Origin: Methylobacter sp.
GTDB lineage: Bacteria; Pseudomonadota; Gammaproteobacteria; Methylococcales; Methylomonadaceae
Length of the DNA: 64,000 bases
Assembly: GCA_030653985.1 (NCBI GenBank)
Contig: JAURYJ010000040.1
Coordinates: 24,734-88,733 of the forward strand
Direction of reading: 5' to 3'
Positions 8,463 through 15,984 of this stretch are shown here, piece after piece (position 1 is the stretch's first letter; every line of letters begins with the position of its first letter). A program made the translations under genes and the position numbers. The notes beneath the pieces were generated by a model that was not told the DNA's origin, searched no databases, and saw only the letters and a list, made by a program, of their open reading frames with translations.

Positions 8463-11400
8463 TCCATGTATTTATGCCAAATCTGCTCGACTTGAGCGCT
8501 TATTTTGGCCACTTCGACCTCGGCGATAACCGCCTTATCCCCTTGTAAAACCTGTTTATGACCGAAATCCCGATAAGTACAGTAAGCATTTTTAAGTGTT
8601 TTCTCATCGGCTTGGGACATAAAACCCTGCTGTTGCAAGCCTTCCAGCAATCTGACATTGTCGGTGTAGGTCGTTAACGCACTATTCTTAGCTGCCTGAT
8701 CTAAAACACCAAATTGTACTATAAACTCAATATCAGCAATACCGCCTTTGCTTTGTTTAAGGTCAAACTGGTTTTTATTGGCCGCCAAAGTCTCGCGCAT
8801 TTTTTCGCGCATCTCGCGGACTTCTTTTTTTAAGCTTTCAGTATCCCGAGGCAAACTCAAAATCCGGCTGCGAATAGCCTCGTAGTGAGCTTTCAATTGC
8901 GGATCACCGGCAACAAACCGACCTCTAACCAGTGCCTGTAATTCCCAGGTCCAAGCCTGATTTTTCAAATAGTCCTCATAGCCGTTAATATGACTGACCA
9001 GCAAGCCGGAGTCACCATTAGGGCGCAAGCGCATATCCACTTCGTAAAGTACGCCTGACAACATTTTGGTATCGAGGATATGCCGAACCCTCAGCCCCAA
9101 GCGGCCATAAAACTGGGCGCAGGAAATGGGCTTACCACCGTCGGTCATTGCATTGCCGTCCTCGCAGTCGTACAAAAACACCAGGTCCAGATCGGAACCG
9201 TAACCTAACTCGATGCCGCCCAATTTGCCGAAACCGATGACCGCAAAGCCTAGAGAAGCATTATCGGTATATCGCCAGGGATGGTGTGTATGCCGCAAAC
9301 CTGCCGGGAGCAGGTGCGGCGATCGCCAGGGATGGTGTGTATGCCGCAAGCCAGTTGAGAACTGGCCCGGCACGGGCGGCAAACCGTGCTTGTCGGTCAG
9401 CATCAGCCACGCACGTTCAACAACATGATCCACGATGCTTTCGGCGATATAGGTCAGATAATCGCTGACCACCATCAGCGGAATGACGCCCATAATATCG
9501 GCGGCGGCTACTCTTAACACATTCAATTGTTTAAACTGGCGCAGCACCACCATCAGCTGTTCCAAATCCTGTATCTCAATTTGCGCCAGCAAAATATCAA
9601 GCTGTTGATCAAGATCGACTTTTTTAAGCGGCTCGTAAAGTGAGCGAGTATCGAGCAATTCATCGAATAATACCGGATACTGCGCTAAATAAGCGCAAAT
9701 CCACGGACTGGCCGACGACAGCTTGATCAATTGAGACAGCGCATTCGAATTTTCAGACAATAATGATAAATACACATTCCGCCCCGCTACCGCCTCAAAC
9801 AAAACCAGTATCCGCAACAAGGTCTCATCCGAGTTATCAACCTGCTGCACGGCTTCTATTAATTGCGGCATCAACCGATCCAGGACGCCCGCACCTTTGG
9901 TGGTCATTCTTCGAATGGCGGCGCAATGTTTAAAATCTTTTATTGCGGCCAGTAGGGTGCCGGTATCATCAATGCCGTATTCTGTTAAATAATCCGCCAA
10001 CTCGGAATCATCAGCCACGCAAGCCCAGATTTTTTGGCTGTGCTGATTGGCACTATCTTGTTTCGACAGCGAAAAAACCTGATCGAAGACTTCGTGCACC
10101 TGTGCTCTTACCTTATCCAGATCCTGTTTAAAGCCCGTCCAGTCGGAATAATCCAGCGAATACGCCAATATCCGCTGCACTGACGGGTCTGACGGCAAAT
10201 CGTGGGTTTGAAGGTCTTGATATTGCTGGATATGGTTTTCCACCCGACGTAGAAAACAGTAAGACTGCTTTAATTGGTCGGCATCGGCTTGCGACAACAA
10301 CTCCAGTTCACCCAACAACTGCAAAACATCCAGAATGGGACGCGTTTGCAAGGTTTTTTCATTGCCCCCGCGTATCAGCTGAAAAGCTTGGCCGATAAAT
10401 TCGATTTCACGGATGCCACCCGGACCCAGCTTGATATTTTCCATGCGGTCTTTGCGCCGCAACTCCTGGGTGATCTGCGCCTTTAACGAGCGCAATTCTT
10501 CGAACGCGCCGTAATCGAGATAACGTCGGTACACAAAAGGCCTGAACATGGCCATCAGTTGTGCGCCAACAGTAAAATCACCCGCGACCTGACGCACTTT
10601 GATCATCGCATAACGCTCCCATTCCCGAGCCTGGGTCTGGTAATAGTTTTCCATGCCGTCAAAGGTCATGATGATAGGACCGCTGTCGCCATAAGGCCGC
10701 AAGCGTATATCGGTGCGAAATACAAAACCGTCTACGGTGCTCTCATCCAGAACTTTAACCAGGCTGCGGCATAGCTTGGTAAAAAACTCGCCATAGGTGG
10801 TTTCTTTTCTATCCGGCAACACGCCGTCTTCAGCGTAGGCAAAAATCAGGTCAATGTCGGAAGAATAATTCAATTCATAAGCGCCCAATTTGCCCATGCC
10901 CAACACTACGATCTGCTGCGGTGTGCCGTCGGCTAATAATGGCGTGCCGCGCAATTCACAAGCCTCCTGATAAAGAAAATCCAGCGCATATTGAATGCAG
11001 GCATCGGCCAGATGCGATAAATCGGTTAGCGTTTCCGATAATTCGGCCCAACCGGCTAAATCCCGCCACGCTATTCTGACCATTTCCCGGCGCCGGAAAT
11101 GGCGCAGTTTGATCATTAACCACGCCTGCTCCCGGCAGGCTTGCGGCATACACACCATCCCTGGCGATAACTCGGCTTGTGACTCGACAGGCGATGGCGC
11201 TAATTTTTCGACATAACTGTTTTCGCCATAGATAGCCGATAAATCGCCGGAATTGACCAGATCGACCAGCAACTCCGGCTTGCGGGTGCAGCTCTCGGCA
11301 ACAAACAGACTAGAACACCAAACCTTGGCAATCGATGCGTTAAATTCAGGCGTTTGCGTAAAATTAAGCTTAAGCTCCTTAATCTGTTCATCCCATTTCG

Positions 11401-11479
11401 TCAGCGAATCAATGACCGTTGCGGTTAACTGATCCGGTAGCGAAGCACATTCAGCTTCAAGATTTTTAATAAAAGACAT
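8459..11479 (-). CDS. glnE: Glutamine synthetase adenylyltransferase / adenylyl-removing enzyme GlnE
   Basis: 1006 aa bifunctional enzyme that adenylylates and de-adenylylates glutamine synthetase in response to PII. Both nucleotidyltransferase domains are intact: VVLGMGKLGAYELNYSSDID near 193 and AVIGFGKLGGIELGYGSDLD near 748. E. coli GlnE is 946 aa. Much of the excess comes from three copies of a 45-bp repeat, one at residues 104-118 (SPGMVCMPQACREQA) and two in tandem in the opposite orientation at about 705-737 (GLRHTHHPWR repeated), just before the second catalytic motif. All keep the frame. The stop codon lies in the adjacent hairpin repeat. Confidence 0.93.
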   Translation of the reverse strand: MSFIKNLEAECASLPDQLTATVIDSLTKWDEQIKELKLNFTQTPEFNASIAKVWCSSLFVAESCTRKPELLVDLVNSGDLSAIYGENSYVEKLAPSPVESQAELSPGMVCMPQACREQAWLMIKLRHFRRREMVRIAWRDLAGWAELSETLTDLSHLADACIQYALDFLYQEACELRGTPLLADGTPQQIVVLGMGKLGAYELNYSSDIDLIFAYAEDGVLPDRKETTYGEFFTKLCRSLVKVLDESTVDGFVFRTDIRLRPYGDSGPIIMTFDGMENYYQTQAREWERYAMIKVRQVAGDFTVGAQLMAMFRPFVYRRYLDYGAFEELRSLKAQITQELRRKDRMENIKLGPGGIREIEFIGQAFQLIRGGNEKTLQTRPILDVLQLLGELELLSQADADQLKQSYCFLRRVENHIQQYQDLQTHDLPSDPSVQRILAYSLDYSDWTGFKQDLDKVRAQVHEVFDQVFSLSKQDSANQHSQKIWACVADDSELADYLTEYGIDDTGTLLAAIKDFKHCAAIRRMTTKGAGVLDRLMPQLIEAVQQVDNSDETLLRILVLFEAVAGRNVYLSLLSENSNALSQLIKLSSASPWICAYLAQYPVLFDELLDTRSLYEPLKKVDLDQQLDILLAQIEIQDLEQLMVVLRQFKQLNVLRVAAADIMGVIPLMVVSDYLTYIAESIVDHVVERAWLMLTDKHGLPPVPGQFSTGLRHTHHPWRSPHLLPAGLRHTHHPWRYTDNASLGFAVIGFGKLGGIELGYGSDLDLVFLYDCEDGNAMTDGGKPISCAQFYGRLGLRVRHILDTKMLSGVLYEVDMRLRPNGDSGLLVSHINGYEDYLKNQAWTWELQALVRGRFVAGDPQLKAHYEAIRSRILSLPRDTESLKKEVREMREKMRETLAANKNQFDLKQSKGGIADIEFIVQFGVLDQAAKNSALTTYTDNVRLLEGLQQQGFMSQADEKTLKNAYCTYRDFGHKQVLQGDKAVIAEVEVAKISAQVEQIWHKYME
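9271..9315 (+). repeat. 45-bp in-frame element, copy 2 (in glnE, antisense to the gene)
   Basis: Starts ATCGCCAGGGATGGTGTGTA and ends in a hairpin ACCTGC-CGGGA-GCAGGT. The stem differs from copy 4 by a compensating pair (A-T for G-C). It is 45 bp and opposite in orientation to glnE, which reads through it as part of RHTHHPWR. Confidence 0.85.
9322..9366 (+). repeat. 45-bp in-frame element, copy 3 (tandem with copy 2 in glnE)
   Basis: The first 29 bp are nearly identical to copy 2, then a quite different but perfectly paired stem GCCAGTT-GAG-AACTGGC. It is separated from copy 2 by 6 bp, so the two together add a multiple of three bases and keep glnE open. Confidence 0.85.
11124..11168 (-). 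repeat. 45-bp in-frame element, copy 4 (in glnE, sense)
   Basis: On the minus strand: ATCGCCAGGGATGGTGTGTA, then TGCCGCAA and hairpin GCCTGC-CGGGA-GCAGGC. It is sense to glnE and read as SPGMVCMPQACREQA, a different frame from that used in gspJ and the DUF58 gene. Confidence 0.85.
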
Positions 11480-11493
11480 GGGCGAAAATCATC

Positions 11494-11641
11494 AATGTTT
11501 CAATCCACACCCGACCTCATCCATCGAGTGACACCCGCCGACAGATAAAGGTCGGCGGATTGTTTCTCCCCGTAAACGAGGAGATTGCCAAAAAGGATAA
11601 CGATGCGGGTGCCTCTTTGTCAATCCCAAATAATCCCCCTG
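11494..11641 (+). repeat. Structured ~148-bp intergenic repeat, copy A
   Basis: Begins ATGTTTCAATCCACACCCGA and contains hairpins CCGCCGAC/GTCGGCGG and CTCC/GGAG, then an AAAAAGGAYAACGATGC segment. It aligns over nearly its whole length with the inverted copy at 27003-27151. It sits 15 bp upstream of the glnE start, between divergent glnE and the lipoprotein gene. Confidence 0.75.
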
Positions 11642-11756
11642 AAACCAGAGCCTTCAGACCAGCAATGAAATTTGATCAACGACGAAGATGGGTAGAACGC
11701 TTCTTGATAAAATGATAAAGTTTGAATAATCTTAATTAAACTATTTACGAAATCTT

Positions 11757-12221
11757 ATGAAAACGTCCGCATTTACCCAAAAAAACTTTATTACTGCATT
11801 GATCAGCATGATTATCGCCTTATCAATTACCGGTTGTTCGGATGATAAAGAAAAAACACTAGCCGCGAAACCTGAGACGACTATCGCCGTACATAATCCA
11901 TTCGATCATTCCCATGACACCCCGGTGACCGATATACAAAAACATAAATTTGAGCATGATTTTGCCAAGCAATGCGTACAAAGAGAGCTGAAACATTCAT
12001 CGAATAAAGAGACTGATGCAGCGCAATATACTCAGCCTTGTCTGTGTATCGCCACATTTTTGATGAAGAATTTAACCGCAGAAGAAGCTGAAAAATTCAT
12101 TGGCGAACATAAAAATGCCCAGTCTTTAGTTATCAAGTATGAAAATGCGGCTTATCATTGTCTGCAACAGAATACCCATCCTAAAGGACCTGACTTTTCC
12201 AGAGCACCTCAGGTTAATTGA
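11757..12221 (+). CDS. Small lipoprotein of unknown function
   Basis: 154 aa. The N-terminus has a short basic region, a hydrophobic core and a lipobox LSITGC with the acylated cysteine at about residue 27, followed by DD (which may favour inner-membrane retention in enterobacteria). The mature part is charged and His-rich (HNPFDHSHDTP), with three further cysteines (KQCVQREL, QPCLCIATF) and a helix-rich segment. I do not recognise a family. It is monocistronic, transcribed divergently from glnE and convergent with the DUF2063 gene. Confidence 0.75.
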   Translation: MKTSAFTQKNFITALISMIIALSITGCSDDKEKTLAAKPETTIAVHNPFDHSHDTPVTDIQKHKFEHDFAKQCVQRELKHSSNKETDAAQYTQPCLCIATFLMKNLTAEEAEKFIGEHKNAQSLVIKYENAAYHCLQQNTHPKGPDFSRAPQVN

Positions 12222-12237
12222 TTTGTAGGCAAGACCT

Positions 12238-12315
12238 GTAGGCCGGAATAAACTTGTTAGAGCGACAGCGAGAGCAAGCGTTTCCGGCAACACCCATCGA
12301 CTTATTCCGGCCTAC
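12238..12315. repeat. Intergenic hairpin repeat that supplies the DUF2063 stop codon
   Basis: Perfect 14-bp inverted arms GTAGGCCGGAATAA (12238-12251) and TTATTCCGGCCTAC (12302-12315) around about 50 bp. The minus-strand DUF2063 gene ends inside the right arm (last residues GRPE, stop TAA). Convergent lipoprotein and DUF2063 genes flank it. Confidence 0.7.
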
Positions 12316-13066
12316 CCAAGTCAGCAACCGTAATAACCGTCTTTTCAGCCAGTTCTTTTAGAATCTGTAAGCCGCCTGCCATAATCATTTCAGGATTGGG
12401 ATGATGCATTTCTTCGGCAACCTGCTTTAGGCAATCCGTCACTAATACCTGCTCATGCTCCTGAATTATTTCCAGTAATCGGTAAGTGATCGGGGTGATT
12501 TCTATAAAATTAACCTCGTCATCCGGATTGCGATAAACGACTAGAAACGTAGCTTGTTCCGGCGCGGTTTCAGGTAAAAAATCGGGCGATATTTTGTGCA
12601 CCGGATATTGATAAGCTAGCGGCCAAGCCAAAGAAGACAACTGAATACTCTGATTTTTCAGGTTATCCAGATTCTGGTGATGGCCGGATACGGTTTCCTT
12701 GGCGATGGATAAGGCCATTTCCACCCATTCGTAATGCGCCAGTTCCAACATAAACGGAAAATCATTTGAACTATCCCGCTCGTTTTGCAGGTAATCCAAA
12801 AACTCTTCCGGTATTTTTGAAAAATGCGGCGATTGACAGGCATGTTTGGCAAAAAAATCCTGCCCCAGCTGAAACCATTGTTGGTCATCCAATATTGCCT
12901 GCAACACCGGAAAATTAGCCGACAAAAAACTGTCGATATTATTAAAAAACAGCTCACGATACATCGCTATGCGCTGTGGCTGAACATCGGCAGGCGGCGG
13001 ATTGTTTTCAGGATCCCGGATATAGGCTGCAAACTCCAGCTGTTTAGCTTTAAAGTCGACGCTCAT
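12302..13066 (-). CDS. DUF2063 (BufC/HvfC-like) partner protein of the MNIO enzyme
   Basis: 254 aa. The N-terminal domain matches DUF2063: QRIAMYRELFFNNIDSFLSA, then FPVLQAILDDQQWFQLGQDFFAKHAC and LELAHYEWVEMAL. The remaining region is the variable C-terminal half. Such proteins bind the precursor leader and complex with DUF692/MNIO enzymes in bufferin, HvfA and methanobactin-type pathways (established for the families). It starts 6 bp after the DUF692 stop, so the two are almost certainly co-translated. The last four residues are encoded by an intergenic hairpin repeat. BufC is an inference from operon structure. Confidence 0.85.
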   Translation of the reverse strand: MSVDFKAKQLEFAAYIRDPENNPPPADVQPQRIAMYRELFFNNIDSFLSANFPVLQAILDDQQWFQLGQDFFAKHACQSPHFSKIPEEFLDYLQNERDSSNDFPFMLELAHYEWVEMALSIAKETVSGHHQNLDNLKNQSIQLSSLAWPLAYQYPVHKISPDFLPETAPEQATFLVVYRNPDDEVNFIEITPITYRLLEIIQEHEQVLVTDCLKQVAEEMHHPNPEMIMAGGLQILKELAEKTVITVADLGRPE

Positions 13067-13072
13067 AGGGCC

Positions 13073-13924
13073 TCAGGCAAATTGTCGTGCATGTTGTGTG
13101 CCCCAAGCGGTTTGTATGGCGCTGATGGTGTTCACTTCTCTGATTAATTCATCCATCGCCGGGAGATTAAAATCCCGCTCCAACAGCGTCGGAAACACGC
13201 CGTAAAGTTCATAAGCTTTTCCCAGTAATTTCCAGACCGGATCGACTACGTCGGCACCGTGGGTGTCGACCAGAAAATCTTCCGCCTCCACATAATGTCC
13301 GGCGATATGTGCGTAAGCGATACGGTGCGCCGGCATGGCCTTTAAAAAAGCTTGGGCATCGTAGCCGTGGTTAACGCTGTTAACGTAAATATTGTTGATA
13401 TCAATCAGCACATCGCAGTCGGCTTCCTCAATAACCGCATTGAAAAAATCGATTTCAGCCATTTCCTGGCCGGGAGCGGCGTAATAGGACACGTTTTCGA
13501 TGGCTATTTTTTGCTCGAGAATATCCTGCACACGCCTGATCCTTCCGGCAACATGAGTCACCGCTTCCGAGGTGAACGGAATCGGCATCAGATCGTATAA
13601 ATGCCCGTCCTTGCTGCAATAGCTTAAATGTTCGCTGTAAAACTTGATCTGATGTTCGGCCATGAACTGCTTAACTTCGCGGACAAATTTTTCATCCAGC
13701 GGATCGGTACTGCCTATCGACAGCGATAAGCCATGGCAGATAAAATCAAAGCGTTCGGTCATTGCGCGGAATTGTTTAGCGTATTTTCCGCCGATGGTGA
13801 TCCAGTTTTCCGGTGCAACTTCATAAAAGCCGACATTTTCGGGAGGCGATTCAACAATCTGACTTAAAAAAGACCGCCGTAGACCTAAACCGGCGCCGTG
13901 AACGAGATTTTGGGTTGTGTCCAT
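13073..13924 (-). CDS. DUF692 family multinuclear non-heme iron oxidase (MNIO, BufB/HvfB-like)
   Basis: 283 aa. DUF692 landmarks run in order: GAGLGLRR at the N-terminus, FYSEHLSYCS, AIENVSYY, CDVLIDINNIYVNSVNHGYD, AHIAGHY, DTHG and LLERDFNLP, supplying the His/Asp/Glu iron ligands of the TIM-barrel enzyme. Family members oxidise cysteine residues in precursor peptides to thio-oxazole, oxazolone/thioamide or related groups. Immediately upstream is a Cys-rich secreted precursor with EGACG repeats and downstream is the DUF2063 partner, the standard order of bufferin operons. The methanobactin enzyme MbnB belongs to the same family, but the precursor here is unlike MbnA. Confidence 0.9.
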   Translation of the reverse strand: MDTTQNLVHGAGLGLRRSFLSQIVESPPENVGFYEVAPENWITIGGKYAKQFRAMTERFDFICHGLSLSIGSTDPLDEKFVREVKQFMAEHQIKFYSEHLSYCSKDGHLYDLMPIPFTSEAVTHVAGRIRRVQDILEQKIAIENVSYYAAPGQEMAEIDFFNAVIEEADCDVLIDINNIYVNSVNHGYDAQAFLKAMPAHRIAYAHIAGHYVEAEDFLVDTHGADVVDPVWKLLGKAYELYGVFPTLLERDFNLPAMDELIREVNTISAIQTAWGTQHARQFA

Positions 13925-14003
13925 AAGAACACCTTATCTGATTTGATGGGAACGAGAGGACATGATTACCATGCCCTCTCTATACTAATAACGAGTCTTA
14001 AGC

Positions 14004-14579
14004 TTATTTGCCCGCTGCGTCTTTAGCTTTTATTTTGTCGCCACAAGCGCCTTCTTTGCCTTTGGTCATTTCGCTGCAACCTTTCATATCTTCGCCGCAA
14101 CCTTTCATCATGGCGCCACAAGCGCCTTCTTTAGTTTTGGCAGCATCGCAAGCTTTCATGCCTTCGCCGCATTGAGCGCCACACGCGCCTTCCTTGCCTT
14201 TCATCATATCACCGCAAGCGCCTTCTTTGCCTTTCATCATCGCGCCGCAAGCTGCTTCCATGCCCGGTTTCATTTTGCCGTCTTTCATCATCGCGCCGCA
14301 TGAAGCTTCGCTCGGTTTTGCAGCAGATTTTGCGCTGCCGGTTGTTGCTTTGTTGCCCGCACATGCGCCTTCGGCTGTCTTAGGCTTGTCCATGCCACCC
14401 ATTGCCGCACCACAAGCCATTTCAGCCGCTTTATCGGCAGCAGCCACTTGCATATACCCGGCAGACATTTCAGTCATACCGAAAGGATTAGCTTCGGCAT
14501 TAACGGCGGTTACAGCAAAAGTTGATAAAAAAGCAACGCCCATTGCAGCAGCTAAAGGGGTTTTATTAATTTTTTTCAT
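14004..14579 (-). CDS. Cys-rich EGACG-repeat precursor peptide (bufferin/HvfA-like RiPP)
   Basis: 191 aa from an ATG at 14579 with TTGGAG nine bases upstream; an upstream TTG in the same frame is the Shine-Dalgarno itself and is rejected as start. There is a clear Sec signal peptide (MKKINKTPLAAAMGVAFLS...AVNA) with likely cleavage before EANPFG. The mature chain has 12 cysteines, most in repeats of the form (E)GACG or E-A-x-CG, separated by AMMK, DMMKGK and similar Met/Lys-rich linkers. Such EGxCG cores are the modification sites in HvfA and long bufferins. Copper chelation in the periplasm is inferred, attractive for a copper-dependent organism. Metal binding by Met-rich linkers is also possible. 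Confidence 0.85.
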   Translation of the reverse strand: MKKINKTPLAAAMGVAFLSTFAVTAVNAEANPFGMTEMSAGYMQVAAADKAAEMACGAAMGGMDKPKTAEGACAGNKATTGSAKSAAKPSEASCGAMMKDGKMKPGMEAACGAMMKGKEGACGDMMKGKEGACGAQCGEGMKACDAAKTKEGACGAMMKGCGEDMKGCSEMTKGKEGACGDKIKAKDAAGK

Positions 14580-14645
14580 GTATTTTGACTCCAAAGTATT
14601 AGTATAAATTTCAATCCGTTCCCAGCGGTTAGGCCAAGAAATATC

Positions 14646-14666
14646 TCGATATCTAAAAGATATCGA
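14646..14666. promoter_or_regulatory. Candidate operator upstream of the RiPP operon
   Basis: Perfect inverted repeat with 9-bp arms TCGATATCT and AGATATCGA around AAA, 67 bp upstream of the precursor start codon and in the only gap that can hold its promoter. Size and symmetry suit a dimeric repressor, but no regulator gene is adjacent. Confidence 0.45.
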
Positions 14667-14795
14667 ATACCGCTTATCATATCAAAATCGACTGAATAAT
14701 GAATGAATATCCTCCTATTTGTGGGCGTTGGTTGGGTTACACCGGTTTTTCAGAAAGCAAAAAGCTGCCCATGCCGTCGTCACTAGATTTTGTAT

Positions 14796-15428
14796 TTACG
14801 CCGACTTTTCCTTAAACTCACACAAATCTTCAATAAGGCAGCTCTGGCAACGCGGTTTTCTGGCCATGCAGGTGTAACGACCCTGCAGAATCAATAAATG
14901 ATGCGCATCTTTTTTATGCTGTTTAGGCACCCATTTATCCAGTTTGCGCTCCACTTCCCGCACATTTTTACCGGGCGCAATGCCAGTACGGTTGGCAACC
15001 CTGAAGATATGCGTATCCACCGCAATCGTATGTTGCCCAAAAGCCGTATTGAGTATCACATTGGCGGTTTTTCTGCCAACCCCCGCCAGCGCTTCCAACT
15101 CTTCCCGCGTTTCCGGCACCTGGCCTGCATGCTTATCGAGCAATTGCTGACAAAGCGTGATGATATGAGCCGCCTTGCTGTTAAATAAGCCGATGGTCTT
15201 GATGTATTCTTTTAAGCCGGTCTCGCCCAGCGCCAAAATGTCGCCGGGCGTATTGGCGACGGGAAATAATTTAGCAGTCGCTTTATTAACGCCCTTATCG
15301 GTCGCCTGAGCCGATAAAACCACCGCAATTAATAATTCAAAGTGACTGGTGAAATGCAGTTCCGTAGTCGGTTCAGGTATGGCTACGGCCAGTCGATCGA
15401 AAATTTCCAGCCGTTTTTTTAGATTCAT
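14796..15428 (-). CDS. nth: Endonuclease III
   Basis: 210 aa DNA glycosylase/AP lyase removing oxidised pyrimidines. Visible are the helix-hairpin-helix LAGVGRKTANVIL with the catalytic Lys, the catalytic Asp in VDTHIFRVANRTG, and the C-terminal [4Fe-4S] cluster C-x6-C-x2-C-x5-C (CMARKPRCQSC...C). The frame extends 174 bp further upstream, but MNLKKRLEIF aligns with the family start and gives the usual 211-residue length. The extension would overlap the preceding gene, so 15428 is chosen. Confidence 0.94.
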   Translation of the reverse strand: MNLKKRLEIFDRLAVAIPEPTTELHFTSHFELLIAVVLSAQATDKGVNKATAKLFPVANTPGDILALGETGLKEYIKTIGLFNSKAAHIITLCQQLLDKHAGQVPETREELEALAGVGRKTANVILNTAFGQHTIAVDTHIFRVANRTGIAPGKNVREVERKLDKWVPKQHKKDAHHLLILQGRYTCMARKPRCQSCLIEDLCEFKEKSA

Positions 15429-15483
15429 GTTGTTATTGGATTGTACTGACTGATATGCCACTATTTTCAACGTAAAGCGCCGT

Positions 15484-15771
15484 CTAATTAGCTTTTTCAG
15501 CCGCATTCGCCAACATTTTTTTTCTGATAAAAAAAGCCGCGCCGATTGCGCATAGAGCGGGTATCTGATAAACCAAAAAAGCGCCTGTGGGATTTTTAGC
15601 AACCATGCCCATTAAAGTAGGAATGACTGCCAGCTTAACCACCCACCAAGTGATCCAATAACCCATCAATCCGGTGATAGCCCAGTTAATAGGTGATTCT
15701 CCTTTTTCCTTTGCGGTCATATAAAACCATACAATAACCGCAATCGCGGCAAATCTAGCTAAATGCAACAT
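15484..15771 (-). CDS. Small membrane protein of unknown function
   Basis: 95 aa with about three hydrophobic segments (LARFAAIAVIVWFYM, WAITGLMGYWITWWVVKLAVIPTL, FLVYQIPALCAIGAAFFI). It ends in a positively charged tail (RKKMLANAAEKAN), so it is probably an inner-membrane protein with a cytoplasmic C-terminus. It lies 55 bp upstream of nth on the same strand. I do not recognise the family. Confidence 0.65.
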   Translation of the reverse strand: MLHLARFAAIAVIVWFYMTAKEKGESPINWAITGLMGYWITWWVVKLAVIPTLMGMVAKNPTGAFLVYQIPALCAIGAAFFIRKKMLANAAEKAN

Positions 15772-15984
15772 TTTTACACCTTATTTTTAATTATAATAAA
15801 CTTACCGTCGAGTAGACTCAGTGAATAGCTTTGCCTAATTTGGTATCGTAAACTTAACAAAGCCATAAGACATAAATGTTAGCTGACAAGAAGGACGATA
15901 ACCTAAGCTACACAACTGATATAAGCGGATAATCATATTCCATAATTGATCATCATTAACATTTTTTTACACCAGGAAACTATT

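Noticed and set aside
11494..11530. CRISPR-like repeat start (GTTTCAATCCACACCCGACC)
   Set aside because: Occurs once here and once inverted at 27.1 kb, as part of a ~148-bp element; there is no regular repeat-spacer series and no cas gene.
12302..14579. Methanobactin operon (MbnABC)
   Set aside because: The enzymes are of the same families, but MbnA precursors are about 30 residues with few cysteines, while this precursor is long, secreted by Sec signal and carries EGACG repeats; bufferin/HvfA type fits better.
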